64,000 nt of DNA from Pseudoalteromonas umbrosa (GCF_030125375.1 NZ_JASJUU010000003.1:634247-698246), one strand, 5' to 3'. Positions 36,740 to 47,367 are shown, counted from the stretch's first letter. Program-made: numbers and translations. The notes: generated by a model not told the origin, from the letters alone.

Positions 36740-37189
36740 CTAGCTCTCGTTTTCGAGCAATTTACCTTTGCCAATTTCAATTTTTCTTGGCTTTAATGCT
36801 TCTGGCACTTCTCTTTCTAATTTGACTACCAGTAAACCATTTTCTAATTCTGCACCAATGACTCGAACATGATCTCCTAATTGAAAGCTTTGTTCGAAAT
36901 TACGTTCAGCGATGCCTTGGTGTATAAATTTACGCTCTGCACTGTCTTCTTTATTGGCTTTTTGACCTTTGATTCTGAGCGTATTGTTCTCTGACTCTAT
37001 GTGAAGTTCATCTTCGCTGAAACCGGCCACAGCCATGGTGATTTGGTACTTGTCTTGGTCTAGTGCTTCGATGTTGTATGGTGGATAACTTGCCTGCTTG
37101 CCATCGTGGGCAGCGCGGTCCATAAGTGATGCTAAATGATCGAAGCCAATGAATGAACGGTATAGTGGAGTTAGATCTACGTTGCGCAT
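36740..37189 (-). CDS. ibpA: small heat-shock protein Hsp20 (IbpA-like)
   Basis: ATP-independent chaperone that holds unfolding proteins. The 149-aa protein has the IbpA-type N-terminus (LYRSFIGFDHLASL), the alpha-crystallin domain (about 38-130, with YQITMAVAGFSEDELHI and GIAERNFEQSFQLGDHV) and the ENGLLVVKLEREVPE strand. AGAGGA lies 7 nt before the ATG. A sigma-32-like promoter and a strong 5'-leader hairpin lie upstream, so control by heat at both transcription and translation is likely. Confidence 0.95.
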   Translation of the reverse strand: MRNVDLTPLYRSFIGFDHLASLMDRAAHDGKQASYPPYNIEALDQDKYQITMAVAGFSEDELHIESENNTLRIKGQKANKEDSAERKFIHQGIAERNFEQSFQLGDHVRVIGAELENGLLVVKLEREVPEALKPRKIEIGKGKLLENES

Positions 37190-37216
37190 AATAATATCCT
37201 CTTAATAAGCGATAAT

Positions 37217-37251
37217 GTTTGTTTACCCTTCTTTTGAACGGATAAACAAAC
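37217..37251 (-). promoter_or_regulatory. 5'-leader hairpin of ibpA, possible RNA thermometer part
   Basis: On the minus strand GTTTGTTTATCC pairs with GGGTAAACAAAC (12 bp with one G-U) around an 11-nt loop, ending 28 nt before the start codon. The TATCC element could alternatively pair with GGATA of the ribosome site. Thermometers of the ROSE type are known in ibpA leaders; equivalence here is inferred. Confidence 0.5.
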
Positions 37252-37304
37252 TAAAAAAATAACATTTGTTTTGGTTGGGACCCTGTCGGCGTCCTCACAA
37301 TACT

Positions 37305-37333
37305 ATCTATGGACGGGGCAAATAGTTTTCAAG
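37305..37333 (-). promoter_or_regulatory. sigma-32-type promoter of ibpA
   Basis: CTTGAAA (-35) and CCATAGAT (-10-like) are 14 nt apart on the minus strand, about 120 nt upstream of the ATG. The -35 is a perfect heat-shock element; the -10 is approximate, with CCCC lying a few bases upstream. Confidence 0.6.
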
Positions 37334-37341
37334 GAAAAAAT

Positions 37342-37375
37342 TAAAAAAAATTTAAAAGCCCATTTATAGGGCTTC
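37342..37375 (-). terminator. terminator of phoD-like gene
   Basis: AAGCCC and GGGCTT form a stem with a 7-nt loop just past the phosphatase stop codon, followed on the minus strand by TTTTAAATTTTTTTT. Confidence 0.88.
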
Positions 37376-37386
37376 TCCGGGTGGTT

Positions 37387-38964
37387 TTAGCATAGTTTTG
37401 ATTTTCCTGAGTGCACAGTAAAGCGTTTTCCAACATGCACTTGGTCATTTTTAAATCCAACAAAAGGCACGTGATGCCAATTAGCTTGTAGTCGCTCCTC
37501 GTTGATCTCCAATGTTACAAACCCTCGGTTTGCGAGATCAACATAGCGAATATGTGGGTTTTCAGGCATTAAAATTTTGCCAACGTCTCCGACTAGCTGC
37601 TGTAGTCCCGGCACAGGAATAGAAGGTGAGGTCACTGATGAAGTCACGATTTCCACAGCGACGGCACCATCATGGGTAAAGCGGTTATATTTTTGCCAGT
37701 CGTAAGGGTCTTTACAGATGTTAGCTGCCCAAGACGAATGCACATCACCGGTCAATATAACGGCGTTATTGATGTGATTGTGCTCAATAAAATCTAATAG
37801 CCGGTTTCTGGCTGCTGGGTATCCATCCCAAGAATCGGTATTAATAGGCTTACCCAGCATTTGAATTTGCATCATTTGTACTTGCTGGCCAATTAACTGC
37901 CATGTTACGCCATTGCGTTTGGCATCTAACAAGTTGTCTTGTAGCCACTGTTCTTGCTCATAGCCGAGCAAGGTTCGCTGTTCGTCGAGGCGTGCTGGGT
38001 CTTTTACATCGACTTGTTGATCTCTACCAATAAAGCGCGTGTCTAACATATTTAGTTCAGCTAGATTACCAAATCGAAAACGACGATATGCTTTTTCTCT
38101 ATTAGTGTGTTGAGGCTCTCTTATTGGCATCCACTCATAATAGGCTTGAATGGCGGCACGGCTGCGCGCTTGCCATGTGCCCTCTCCATCATTATGGTTT
38201 TTTGCACCTTCTCGCCATGTGTCATTAGTAAACTCATGGTCATCCCAAATACAGATCATCGGGTGGGTTTGATGCAGCTTTTGCAGATCAGTATCTGTTT
38301 TGTAGCACGCATGCCTTTGGCGGTAGTCGGATAATGTCACCATTTCGTGATTTGGTGTTACTTTACGATTCCATAAAAAAGGATTTCTGTAGATGTCTTT
38401 ATTGCCATATTCGTATAAATAATCACCCAGATGCAGTACAGCGTCTAAGTCTACAATTTCTGCTATACGGGCATACACGTTAAAGTAGCCGTAACTGAAG
38501 TGAGAGCATGATGCCATTGCTAATTTGATATTGTTGACATCATATTCTGGTAGAGTTTTGGTTTTCCCTGTTGGTGAGATAAGTGGTTCATCGAGCTCAT
38601 CGATAATAAACCGATACACATACCGTGTGTTTTCTTGTAGGCCTTTGGCATCTACTTTTACCGTAAAATCTTGTGCTTGGCTCGTTATCACGTGACCACT
38701 GGAGACGATGTTAGAAAAACTGCTTTCAGTTGCAACTTGCCAAATTACTTTCACTGTCAATGTGTCGATATCAACACGCTCTTTTACTTCTTTTGGAATG
38801 GTTATCCTAGTCCACAATATCACGCTATTTGATAAGGGATCACCACTGGCTACTCCATGGCTGAAAGGGTTCTCTGAAAAGGTGCAGCCTGATAGAGATA
38901 GACTCAATGGTAAGCTTGAGATGATCATGCTGTTTTTAACAAACTGGCGACGGGAAATATTCAT
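37387..38964 (-). CDS. phoD: PhoD-family alkaline phosphatase
   Basis: A 525-aa exported metallo-phosphatase or phosphodiesterase. The N-terminus carries a twin-arginine motif (SRRQFVK) and a lipobox-like LSGC, so it is probably Tat-exported and perhaps lipid-anchored. A short N-terminal PhoD domain (HGVASGDPLSNSVILWTR) precedes the metal-binding core: LAMASCSHF, LHLGDYLYEYG, IWDDHEFTNDTW, NMLDTRF and ILTGDVHSSWA. Family members release phosphate from diesters in an Fe/Ca-dependent way. No Pho box was recognised in the divergent upstream region. Confidence 0.93.
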   Translation of the reverse strand: MNISRRQFVKNSMIISSLPLSLSLSGCTFSENPFSHGVASGDPLSNSVILWTRITIPKEVKERVDIDTLTVKVIWQVATESSFSNIVSSGHVITSQAQDFTVKVDAKGLQENTRYVYRFIIDELDEPLISPTGKTKTLPEYDVNNIKLAMASCSHFSYGYFNVYARIAEIVDLDAVLHLGDYLYEYGNKDIYRNPFLWNRKVTPNHEMVTLSDYRQRHACYKTDTDLQKLHQTHPMICIWDDHEFTNDTWREGAKNHNDGEGTWQARSRAAIQAYYEWMPIREPQHTNREKAYRRFRFGNLAELNMLDTRFIGRDQQVDVKDPARLDEQRTLLGYEQEQWLQDNLLDAKRNGVTWQLIGQQVQMMQIQMLGKPINTDSWDGYPAARNRLLDFIEHNHINNAVILTGDVHSSWAANICKDPYDWQKYNRFTHDGAVAVEIVTSSVTSPSIPVPGLQQLVGDVGKILMPENPHIRYVDLANRGFVTLEINEERLQANWHHVPFVGFKNDQVHVGKRFTVHSGKSKLC

Positions 38965-39431
38965 AAGTAATTACTCTAATTTTAGTGTTTTTTATCTATT
39001 AAACCGCGCAATTGTTAAATTTTTATTTCTTAACTTTGGTTTTAGAGGTGAGTAAAAATTTATAAATGTAATTTTTTAAATAGTATAATTATTGTCCTTA
39101 TATTACTCAGTGGCACGATGAGTACTATTTAAATAACAAAAATGATAAGATTAAGTGATTAAAAATAAGGTGTTACGTAAAAAATGATACTTTTATATGG
39201 GTTAACTTTCACTAAATAGCATCGTCTTTAATCGATAATGTTGTCTCGTACTTGTTGTGTATTAAGTAACTTTACAGGCTTAAATATTAATTTATTGATC
39301 TTCTCGTGAGGAAGCATATTGTTTAACCAGTGAGTTACACTAAACTTGTTGCACATGCAGTATGTAGATAGCGCTATTATGACTTTTAAACTAAATAGGT
39401 TCGGTAATACCGTACGTTTGAGATAAATATT
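38965..39431. other. divergent intergenic region, no gene
   Basis: The 467 bp between the phosphatase and porin starts hold promoters of both but no convincing gene. A 10-bp inverted repeat, TTAAATAGTA at 39076-39085 and TACTATTTAA at 39123-39132, is the only clear structure. Confidence 0.5.
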
Positions 39432-40139
39432 ATGAAAAAAAATCTGCGACTCACTTTATCCACATTGTCTGTTCTAATGGTAACAAATACGGTTATTGCG
39501 AGTGATTGGTCTTCAACTATTACTGGTGCATCGGACTATACATTTAATGGTATCAGCCAAACTGAAAATGACTTTGCACTGCAAGCCAGTCTCGATTATA
39601 GCAACTCTAAAACTAACTGGTATGCAGGCTCTTGGGCTTCAAATGTTGACTTTGACAATGGTACAGATGTTGAAGTAGACGTCTATTTTGGCAGGACGTG
39701 GACGCTGACAGAGTCGCTTAGCTTAGATACTGGGATTGCTTATTATAGTTACCATGGTGGCGATGACTCTAGTGACAGCAATTATCCAGAAGCATACACA
39801 AAGTTTGGTTTTGATAATGCACTCGGTACTACTGAATTTAATTTCTGGTACAGCTGGGATTATGCGGGTTTAGATGAAAAACATACCATAACAACCCTAT
39901 CTCATACGTTTGAAGTGGCTGAGAATCATGATATCTCTGTAAGCTATACGGTATCTAATTATGTGGGTGGAGATCAGACTTGGGATGGTACAGATAGTTC
40001 TTACCATCATTATGAAATCGCATATTCCACCAGCCTATCGGGCTTTGATTTAGCCATTGCCGCTGAAGATACTTCAATTGATTCGGATACATCGGACGAA
40101 CGCATTGCGTTTTCAGTGTCACGAACCTTTGATCTTTAA
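39432..40139 (+). CDS. TorF-family putative porin
   Basis: A 235-aa outer-membrane barrel protein. Signal peptide to TVIASDWS, then acidic amphipathic strands and a terminal SRTFDL. The opening SSTITGASDYTFNGISQTEND is characteristic of the TorF/Gcw_chp group. Function within the family is not established. Single gene with its own terminator; GAGATA precedes the ATG. Confidence 0.88.
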   Translation: MKKNLRLTLSTLSVLMVTNTVIASDWSSTITGASDYTFNGISQTENDFALQASLDYSNSKTNWYAGSWASNVDFDNGTDVEVDVYFGRTWTLTESLSLDTGIAYYSYHGGDDSSDSNYPEAYTKFGFDNALGTTEFNFWYSWDYAGLDEKHTITTLSHTFEVAENHDISVSYTVSNYVGGDQTWDGTDSSYHHYEIAYSTSLSGFDLAIAAEDTSIDSDTSDERIAFSVSRTFDL

Positions 40140-40150
40140 TTTTTATGCAT

Positions 40151-40180
40151 AAAAAAAGCCGGACGTTTTCCGGCTTTTTT
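40151..40180. terminator. bidirectional terminator porin / yebC-like
   Basis: AAAAAGCCGGA and TCCGGCTTTTT pair around a short loop between two convergent stop codons. Confidence 0.92.
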
Positions 40181-40195
40181 AAGTAATTTTATCGA

Positions 40196-40921
40196 TTACT
40201 TTTTCACGATAGCATTGTGATAAACGTTTTGTACATCGTCACAGTCTTCAAGCATACCCATGAACTTTTCGAAGTTAGCAATATCATCTTCGTTCTCGAT
40301 TTCTACATGTGTTTGTGGGATCCATGTAATTTCGTCTACTTCGAATGTAATGCCTTCAAATGCTTCAGTTAATGCAGTTTTTGCTTTAAAGTACTCAGTG
40401 TTAGGCGCAAATACTGATACTTTACCGTCTTCAACTTCTACATCAGTCACGTCAACGTCAGCCATCATCAATGCTTCTAGTACTGCTTCATCATCGTCAC
40501 CTGCAAATCCTAAAATTGCAAAGTGATCAAACATGTGTGCAACACAGCCTGGGCTACCAATTTTTGAGTCCGTTTTAGTAAACGGTAGACGTACATCTTT
40601 GATTGTACGATTTGGGTTGTCAGTTAAGCAGTCAACGATAACCATGCAGTTACCTGGGCCATAACCCTCATAACGTGCTGGAGAGTAATCTTCACCAGCG
40701 CCACCAGCAGCTTTTTCGATTGCTTTATCAATAACGTGTGCTGGAACCTGATCTTTTTTAGCTTTTTCGATCAAACGACGAAGGGATAGATTTGTTTCAG
40801 GATCTGCGCCACCATTTTTAGCAACTACATAGATCTCTTTACCATATTTTGAGTTAACTTTAGTTTTTGCCGCTGCCGTCTTTGCCATGGCGTTTTTGCG
40901 GACTTCAAATGCTCTACCCAT
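40196..40921 (-). CDS. YebC/PmpR-family protein
   Basis: A 241-aa member of the YebC family, closest by eye to E. coli YeeN. Family proteins have been described as transcription regulators and, more recently, as factors easing ribosome stalling. Motifs: MGRAFEVRK start, [55 protein letters not shown] and the C-terminal VQNVYHN. The start at 40921 is fixed by this family N-terminus; the frame is open 62 codons further, over the end of the phosphatase gene, without protein similarity. Confidence 0.92.
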   Translation of the reverse strand: MGRAFEVRKNAMAKTAAAKTKVNSKYGKEIYVVAKNGGADPETNLSLRRLIEKAKKDQVPAHVIDKAIEKAAGGAGEDYSPARYEGYGPGNCMVIVDCLTDNPNRTIKDVRLPFTKTDSKIGSPGCVAHMFDHFAILGFAGDDDEAVLEALMMADVDVTDVEVEDGKVSVFAPNTEYFKAKTALTEAFEGITFEVDEITWIPQTHVEIENEDDIANFEKFMGMLEDCDDVQNVYHNAIVKK

Positions 40922-41043
40922 CTTAATTCTCGTTATTTGAAATTCAATTGCACAAGATTCTAACAAGACTCGACGCGTTGGGCTATACCCTATCGGGCAT
41001 GAGCTTGGTGATATGACGGGTTTATTACGATAAAACGAGTATG

Positions 41044-41649
41044 TCAGGCTAATTGGTGTTGAAAATTGAGGTTGTTTTGCTCTATCAACGGTAAAAAAGC
41101 TTCCCAATGACGAAATGTCATGTCTGCTTGTTTCGCATAATCAGGTGTTATTTCTGGTGTGTATAAACAAGATATCATGCTGGCATTGTTTGCAGCCTCG
41201 ATGTCGTACAAGTAGTCTCCGACATACATGCACGCACTATTTTTTAATCCCCACTGATGCGCAACAAGATTAAGTGCCGCTGGGTTGGGCTTAGCTGGTG
41301 CATCATCACGTGTCAGAATGAGTTCAATAGGCATCTTGCATCGTTCAAGCTTTATTTTTGCTGCTTTTGCAAAATTACGTGTGACGATGGCCATAGGGTA
41401 ACCTTTGCTATGAAGTGCATCAATAGATTGCTTAACACCAGGTAAAAACTCAGCTTGATGCGCATCTTGCATCTCATGCTGATGAATGAGTGACATGGCT
41501 TCTTCACGCATATAAGGTGATGGTAGCGCCTCGATGAACTCGAGCAGATCTTCATCTCTTGGGCAGCCTAGCTGGGCTTTCATCATTGCGAAATCTAAAT
41601 TGGAGGTCACCAAGGTCCCATCCAAGTCGAATATAATTCCTTTAATCAT
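41044..41649 (-). CDS. HAD-superfamily hydrolase
   Basis: A 201-aa HAD phosphatase with a small alpha-helical cap. Motif I is FDLDGTLV at residues 7-14 (nucleophile Asp and acid Asp), motif II is IVTRN, motif III is the Lys in PAKPNP and motif IV is [10 protein letters not shown]. The substrate is not predictable; phosphoglycolate or sugar phosphates are typical. The start at 41649 ([12 protein letters not shown]) is preferred, with AAGAAG upstream. It precedes the yebC-like gene by 122 bp on the same strand. Confidence 0.9.
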   Translation of the reverse strand: MIKGIIFDLDGTLVTSNLDFAMMKAQLGCPRDEDLLEFIEALPSPYMREEAMSLIHQHEMQDAHQAEFLPGVKQSIDALHSKGYPMAIVTRNFAKAAKIKLERCKMPIELILTRDDAPAKPNPAALNLVAHQWGLKNSACMYVGDYLYDIEAANNASMISCLYTPEITPDYAKQADMTFRHWEAFLPLIEQNNLNFQHQLA

Positions 41650-41981
41650 GTGCTTCTTACCTCGTATTCCGTAGCAAGACACTCTGCCTGCCTTTAACCA
41701 TAGAGTACGTCATATAAGGTTGCAAAGATCACAGTAAAAAATAATCAACAGATGTCACAGGACTTACCTATGGGTCATAAAAATTGTGTAATAAATCTGT
41801 TCAATAACTATAAACGAAAAGTGTGTATCGAAAAATTCAGCGAGCTCAAATTAATCGAGTGCATGTGTGTAACGCGATTGTGTATATTAAGTTGTTCTTA
41901 TATATTTATATTAAAATTCATATCATTGACTGTTAAAGTAGTGAAAAACACCACACAATAAATATAACTAGGGTGTCAACT

Positions 41982-42584
41982 ATGGCTTATTTAATTACCA
42001 CTGTCATTCTCATTGCCTGCTGTACCGTATTTTTCATACCTTCTTTGAGACAGTTTACAAAAGCCAATGAATTGGCAAGTAACTTTGCACTTACCATGGT
42101 AGCAACGCTTATTGGTGTATTATTGGCAATAGCTATTAGTAACTACGATGAAGATGAAAAAGAACGCCGTGATTTAATAAAGTTGCTCCATGCTGCAAAA
42201 GCGGTGGCGACAGAAAGCCTCGACTATAGTCGAGCGGTAATGGAGTTTTACCAAAAAAATGAGGCAGGCACTGAGACTAAACGTTCTAAAGCACAATTTT
42301 TTGAAGACAACCCACTGCCCTACCCTGAGTATCTCGATGCACTAATGTCTCAGCAATTGTTTATTAAAAACTTATCTCAAGAGTCACTGACAGAATTAAG
42401 TGAATCACTTATTTTGATGAAACGCGCAAATACACATAGACCCCAGCTCTTTTTGTCGAGTTTAAGCTTTGTATTGTACGTCCTAGAACAAGAGCAGCGT
42501 TATCAAAAGGGAGAGATTTCATTACATGAGTTGGAAGTTACTTTGCGAGAACGAGAGGCTCAACTTGAAGAAAAAGGAAATTAA
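41982..42584 (+). CDS. hypothetical protein with two membrane helices
   Basis: A 200-aa protein: helix 1 at about 2-22, helix 2 at about 34-57, then a cytoplasmic helical domain rich in charged residues to the end. No family recognised. The start at 41982 has AGGGTG 7 nt upstream; a GTG nine bases earlier is possible. The gene ends just before, and may be coupled to, the S41-like protease gene. Confidence 0.68.
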   Translation: MAYLITTVILIACCTVFFIPSLRQFTKANELASNFALTMVATLIGVLLAIAISNYDEDEKERRDLIKLLHAAKAVATESLDYSRAVMEFYQKNEAGTETKRSKAQFFEDNPLPYPEYLDALMSQQLFIKNLSQESLTELSESLILMKRANTHRPQLFLSSLSFVLYVLEQEQRYQKGEISLHELEVTLREREAQLEEKGN

Positions 42585-42597
42585 ATTGATTTTTAAA

Positions 42598-43878
42598 ATG
42601 CCGCGTAACTCGAAAGTACACATAGTAAATACGCTTCTTTTCAGTGCCATGATGGCTTCTGGTTGCATCTTTGCACAAACTACTACGCTAAGTTTGTCTA
42701 CTCAGCAAGTCAATGAGGATATTAAAGAGTTTACCGAGCTTTTAAAGCAAAGATACGCTTATCTCGATAAAAAAAACGTGCACCAAGCGTCATTTGAAGC
42801 TTGTTTACGAAAGCAAGTCACTCAAATTAAAACGGTAAATGCATTATCTGGTCACTTAAATCATTGCTTTGAGTTTTTTTACGACCAACACAGTGAAATA
42901 AGACCCCGTCCTCGAGATTACTACTTGCCTATGCCGACCGCTTTGACCATGTGGGCTGAAGTGGAAAGTGAGACAGCTGTGATCACCTCGATACCGCACA
43001 ATGGTTATGCTCACAGAGTTGGCTTTAGAGCTGGCATGACGATTGAGAAAATCGATGGTAAAGCCGTTTTTGATGCCATCGAGGCGGCTAATGTATCACG
43101 GCAACAAGGTGCTCAGACTTGGGTGCTCAACCGCTTGCTAACTGGAACTCGAAACCAAACTATTATAGTGACTGTAAAGTGGCAAGGGCAGTTACAAACT
43201 CTCACCATAGATACTCAGCAAGTTGTTGATGAAATCATCAAAGAAAAACCCATCTTGACCAGTGAGTGGATGGGCGATATTGGCTATGTTCGACCTGAAA
43301 ACAGCCTTGGTAATAATGCGTTGATCCCCGCCTTTGATAAAGCTCTGGCAAAGTATAAAGAAGCATCTGCTTTAATATTAGATTTACGTAATACCCCTAG
43401 TGGCGGTAACAGCGATGTGGCGCGTGGCATTATGAGCCGCTTTATCTCTGAGCGTTTCCCATATCAAGAGCATGAGCTAGTGGCGGTAGAGCGTGAGTTT
43501 GGTGTGAAAAGGCGCTGGCAAGAGTTTGTCTATCCAAGGGGTGATAATGCCTTTACCAAGCCTTTGGTGGTGCTCAGCAACCGCTGGACAGGAAGTATGG
43601 GAGAGGGTATGACCATAGGTTTACACGGTATGCAACGAGCGACTGTCATCGGAACGCCTATGGCGCAGTTGCTAGGTGCCATTTCTGGACATACATTGAC
43701 GCACTCTCAGCTTAATGTAGTGATCCCCGTTGAAAAGCTATTTCATATCAATGGCACGCCTAGGGAGGCATTTTTACCTGATATTGTTATCGATCACATC
43801 GACAATACTGAGAATGAAGATCTTGCGTTAAAAGCTGGCTTACACCACTTGTCAAAGTTAGCAAGCAAAGCCAATTGA
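42598..43878 (+). CDS. secreted S41-like (C-terminal processing) peptidase
   Basis: A 426-aa exported protein. Signal peptide ends near SGCIFAQT. A PDZ-like segment (HRVGFRAGMTIEKIDGKAVFDAI) precedes a tail-specific-protease core with LILDLRNTPSGGNSDVARGI and VLSNRWTGSMGEGMTIGL; the Ser in TGSMGEG is the expected nucleophile. Substrate unknown. An in-frame TTG at 42586 with AGGA at good spacing could also start the protein, adding four residues; it begins 2 nt past the stop of the membrane protein gene, so the two are probably an operon. Confidence 0.85.
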   Translation: MPRNSKVHIVNTLLFSAMMASGCIFAQTTTLSLSTQQVNEDIKEFTELLKQRYAYLDKKNVHQASFEACLRKQVTQIKTVNALSGHLNHCFEFFYDQHSEIRPRPRDYYLPMPTALTMWAEVESETAVITSIPHNGYAHRVGFRAGMTIEKIDGKAVFDAIEAANVSRQQGAQTWVLNRLLTGTRNQTIIVTVKWQGQLQTLTIDTQQVVDEIIKEKPILTSEWMGDIGYVRPENSLGNNALIPAFDKALAKYKEASALILDLRNTPSGGNSDVARGIMSRFISERFPYQEHELVAVEREFGVKRRWQEFVYPRGDNAFTKPLVVLSNRWTGSMGEGMTIGLHGMQRATVIGTPMAQLLGAISGHTLTHSQLNVVIPVEKLFHINGTPREAFLPDIVIDHIDNTENEDLALKAGLHHLSKLASKAN

Positions 43879-43984
43879 TAAGTCGATTTGAACACATATA
43901 TTCGTTATTGAACTGATATAAGTGTTTGATACTTCATCATTAGCTAAATTTGTTGCTTTGAAGATAAAAGGAGTTATTTGCACT

Positions 43985-44503
43985 TTGCAATTATTATCAC
44001 GTTTGGCTATTCCAATTGCATTATTGAGTTTTATTTTCCAAGCTAACTTTTTGCTCACAGAAAGTGTTGTGAACGGCCAAGAGTTAGTTGCTTGGGGCAG
44101 CTTTACAGGCATTGTTGCAGCCTTTATTTACTACTCATTCAAGTATTATAAAGCGAAAAAAAGCATGCAATGGCTTATTGAGCGAGAAAAGGTGCCATGG
44201 TTTCAACGCAAATCAAGCTATGTAATGACGATATGTGCTTATATCTTATTTGGGATGATATTCGCTATATTAATCAACAATAGTATCAAGATAGAGGATT
44301 ATCGGATCGATACTTACACTGTTAAGCATGTTGATGAGTTTAAAATGCGTTACAGCACTATCAAATTCTACACACTTTGGAATGAGGCAAGCTCATTCTA
44401 TTATCTACCAGAGCATCGAGTGCACTTTAAAGCTGGTCAAACTCTTAAAGTCACAACGCAAAAGGGAGCCCTCGGGTACTTTTATGTTACCCAAGTGTTT
44501 TGA
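43985..44503 (+). CDS. hypothetical membrane protein
   Basis: About 172 aa with three membrane helices (RLAIPIALLSFIFQANFLL; VAWGSFTGIVAAFIYYSF; YVMTICAYILFGMIFAILI) and a short C-terminal domain. No family recognised. The start is uncertain: I use a TTG at 43985 because AAGGAG lies 10 nt upstream, but a GTG at 43922 opens the same frame without a ribosome site. It follows the peptidase gene in the same direction. Confidence 0.6.
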   Translation: MQLLSRLAIPIALLSFIFQANFLLTESVVNGQELVAWGSFTGIVAAFIYYSFKYYKAKKSMQWLIEREKVPWFQRKSSYVMTICAYILFGMIFAILINNSIKIEDYRIDTYTVKHVDEFKMRYSTIKFYTLWNEASSFYYLPEHRVHFKAGQTLKVTTQKGALGYFYVTQVF

Positions 44504-44516
44504 AGTGAATGGGGTT

Positions 44517-44549
44517 AGTCACAGCCTACATAACAGTTAAGCTGTGACT
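44517..44549. terminator. possible bidirectional terminator
   Basis: AGTCACAGC and its complement GCTGTGACT pair around a 15-nt loop between two convergent genes; the flanking T-tract is weak. Confidence 0.55.
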
Positions 44550-44574
44550 TATTTAACTTATTCGCAGATGAAGC

Positions 44575-47367
44575 TTATCCTGCATTAAGTCTTAACATTC
44601 CTCTTGTCTCTGGTGCAGGTATTAATTCCTGATTAGTCCGTGGCTGAGTTTTGAAGTTATCGACTTGCTGTAGCAGGTGCTGTGCTTGTTGCCTCATGAC
44701 CTGACTGGCATGCGTTGATTGCTCAACCAAATGCATGTTGTTTTGTGTCTCATTGTCCATTTGCGCTATGGTTGAGGAGACTGCGGCAACGCCTTCGGAT
44801 TGCTCTTGGCTGGCGGACGTAATTTCTGTAATCATCACATTCACTTCTTTAACGACTTGGATGAGTTGGTTAAAGGTGTCACCCGATGCAGAGACAAGCT
44901 GGCTCCCCTTAGATACGGCTTGAGAGCTGTCTTGAATGAGCCCCTTTATCTCCTTGGCGGCAGAAGCACTGCGCTGCGCTAAATTACGCACTTCACTGGC
45001 TACTACGGCAAACCCCCTGCCTGCCTCCCCTGCTCTTGCCGCTTCGACAGAGGCATTCAGTGCTAATAAGTTAGTTTGAAAGGCAATTTCATCAATGACC
45101 CCAATAATATCTGAAATACTATTACTGCAGGTTTCGATTTCATTCATAGCGGCAACGGCACTGGAGACAGTTTCACCTCCTTGCTGCGCCTTTTTCATTA
45201 CTTCATCTGCGTGATCTGAAACATCTTTTGCGCTTTTTGCATTTTGCTGCACGGTCACAGTTAACTCTTCCATAGTAGAGGCAGTTTCTTCAATGCTTGC
45301 ACCTTGGTTTTCGGTGCGTTTATTAAGCTCTTCGTTGCCAACGGCAATACTTTGTGCGCCTTGAAATACGTTATTGGAGGCTTCAGTAATTTCTTGCACC
45401 ATACGGCTTAAGTTATCCATTAAGTTGTTCATGGCGTCTCTCAACACATTGAATTCAACGCCTAAGTCCTCCTCAATGGTATGTGTGAGTTCCCCTTGGG
45501 AAAGTGCCATAATCGCCTGCTTGATACTAGAGACAGCATGCTTTCTTGCTGTGATATCCGTGGCGTATTTAACGACCTTAAACGGATTGCCTTCAGCGTC
45601 AAAAATGGGATTATAAGAAGCTTGGATCCAAATTGCCTTGCCACTTTTTGCGATGCGCTTGTATTCACCGCTGTCGAACTGACCGAGGCGCAAACGCTGC
45701 CAAAACGCTTGGTATTCTTCACTGTTCGCATACTCTGCTTCGGCGAATATTTTATGATGTTTCCCTTTGATCTGTGCAAGTGTATAGCCAGTTGTTGCTA
45801 AAAAGTTTTCGTTGGCATCAATGATGGTGCCATCTAGATTAAATTCAATCACAGCTTGAGACTTGTGAATGGCGGCAAGCTGTCCTGCAAAATCAGCACT
45901 TTGTACTTTTTGTGCGGTAATATCTGTGGCAAATTTAACGACTTTGAAAGGCTTACCATTGGCGTCAAATATTGGATTATAGGTTGCTTGGATCCAAATC
46001 TTTTTACCCTGTTTACCGATGCGTTGGTACTCACCAGAATCAAACTTACCCTGATTGAGTTGTTGCCAAAATTCGCTATATGCTTGGCTTTGAGCGTAAT
46101 CAGGTTCGGCAAACATACTATGGTGTTGACCTTTGATTTCATCCAATTTGTAGCCGGTTGTTTTTAAAAAGTTTTCGTTGGCATCAATGATGGTGCCATC
46201 CATATTAAATTCGATCACGGCTTGTGATTTACTTATCGCTTTGAGTTGACCTTCATAATTGGCTGCTTGACGTTTTTGCTCTGTGATATCTGCAGCATAT
46301 TTCACGACTTTGAATGGCTTGCCATTGAGGTCTAATATCGGGTTATAAGAGGCTTGGATCCATACCTCCTTACCGTGTTTACCCTGACGCAAGTACTCGC
46401 CCGTAAAGTAACGGCCTGCGTTTAAATCAGCCCAAAATGCTGCATATTCAGCGCTTGCTGCATACTCTGGGCTTGCAAACATGCTGTGATGTTGGCCTTT
46501 AACTTCATCTAAGGTGTAACCCATAGTAGATAAAAAATTGTCATTGGCATCTAGGATGGTGCCATCCATATTAAACGCTATCACAGCTTGAGATTTGCTG
46601 ATAGCTTCAAGCTGTCCTTGGTAATCTGCTGCTTGTAATTTCGTTAGGGTGATATCAGATGCATATTTAACGACTTTATAAGGTTTGCCATTGGCATCAA
46701 AAATAGGATTATATGAAGCATAGATCCAGACTTCCTTACCGCCTTTCGCTAGTCGTTTAAATTCGCCAGTACTAAATTGCCCTTGATTTAATTGCTGCCA
46801 GAATAGTGTGTAGTCTTCACTTTGCGCGTATTCAGGTTCTGCAAAGAGGCTGTGATGCTTGCCAACAACTTCATCAAGTGCATAGCCCATTACTTTTAAA
46901 AAGTTATCATTTGCATGGATAATTGTACCATCCATATTAAATTCGATAACAGCTTGAGATCTGCCAATAGCCTCTATTTGCCCAAGCTGGTCAATACTGC
47001 TGTTTTTATATCTAGTGATATTGTTGAGTAATAATAGTTTACTCTGAGTACGTGTTTGTTGGTCATAAGTAGAGTGGACATGTACTTGAAACCAAAGCTC
47101 CAAACCCTCTGAGCATCGCAATTGAACTTCTTGGCAGTTGCTATCAGCTTGCTCATCTAGGTTGATCCGAGTTTTTATAATGCGGCTGTAATGTTGATTA
47201 ATGATGTCACTGTGCTGCGCGCCAATTTGTGTTAAGAAATGTGTACTGGCATGTGTGATTATTCCATCGTCATTGAGTTCTATGATGGATTGATTTTCAA
47301 AAAAGACGTTAAGTTTGGTTTCGAGGGAGTGTAATTTCTGACGATCTGTCCTTGATGAAAATATCAT
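44575..47367 (-). CDS. cytoplasmic methyl-accepting chemotaxis protein with five PAS domains
   Basis: A 930-aa chemoreceptor with no membrane segment. A divergent PAS domain (about 20-115) is followed by four nearly identical PAS-PAC modules of exactly 122 aa at about 129-250, 251-372, 373-494 and 495-616, each with [15 protein letters not shown], GKHHS-F and KVVKYA-DIT motifs. Then come a HAMP-like helix and a signalling domain with the universal hairpin tip [18 protein letters not shown] (near 770). Soluble PAS receptors of the Aer/BdlA type sense redox state, oxygen or a bound cofactor and feed the Che system or c-di-GMP control. The ligand here is unknown. TAGGTG precedes the ATG. Confidence 0.93.
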   Translation of the reverse strand: MIFSSRTDRQKLHSLETKLNVFFENQSIIELNDDGIITHASTHFLTQIGAQHSDIINQHYSRIIKTRINLDEQADSNCQEVQLRCSEGLELWFQVHVHSTYDQQTRTQSKLLLLNNITRYKNSSIDQLGQIEAIGRSQAVIEFNMDGTIIHANDNFLKVMGYALDEVVGKHHSLFAEPEYAQSEDYTLFWQQLNQGQFSTGEFKRLAKGGKEVWIYASYNPIFDANGKPYKVVKYASDITLTKLQAADYQGQLEAISKSQAVIAFNMDGTILDANDNFLSTMGYTLDEVKGQHHSMFASPEYAASAEYAAFWADLNAGRYFTGEYLRQGKHGKEVWIQASYNPILDLNGKPFKVVKYAADITEQKRQAANYEGQLKAISKSQAVIEFNMDGTIIDANENFLKTTGYKLDEIKGQHHSMFAEPDYAQSQAYSEFWQQLNQGKFDSGEYQRIGKQGKKIWIQATYNPIFDANGKPFKVVKFATDITAQKVQSADFAGQLAAIHKSQAVIEFNLDGTIIDANENFLATTGYTLAQIKGKHHKIFAEAEYANSEEYQAFWQRLRLGQFDSGEYKRIAKSGKAIWIQASYNPIFDAEGNPFKVVKYATDITARKHAVSSIKQAIMALSQGELTHTIEEDLGVEFNVLRDAMNNLMDNLSRMVQEITEASNNVFQGAQSIAVGNEELNKRTENQGASIEETASTMEELTVTVQQNAKSAKDVSDHADEVMKKAQQGGETVSSAVAAMNEIETCSNSISDIIGVIDEIAFQTNLLALNASVEAARAGEAGRGFAVVASEVRNLAQRSASAAKEIKGLIQDSSQAVSKGSQLVSASGDTFNQLIQVVKEVNVMITEITSASQEQSEGVAAVSSTIAQMDNETQNNMHLVEQSTHASQVMRQQAQHLLQQVDNFKTQPRTNQELIPAPETRGMLRLNAG

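Noticed and set aside
40922..41107. N-terminal extension of the yebC-like gene
   Set aside because: The family N-terminus MGRAFEV starts at 40921; the extension overlaps the HAD gene and lacks similarity.
41752..41961. 69-codon open frame between the HAD and membrane protein genes
   Set aside because: No ribosome site, no family character; composition is that of random AT-rich DNA.
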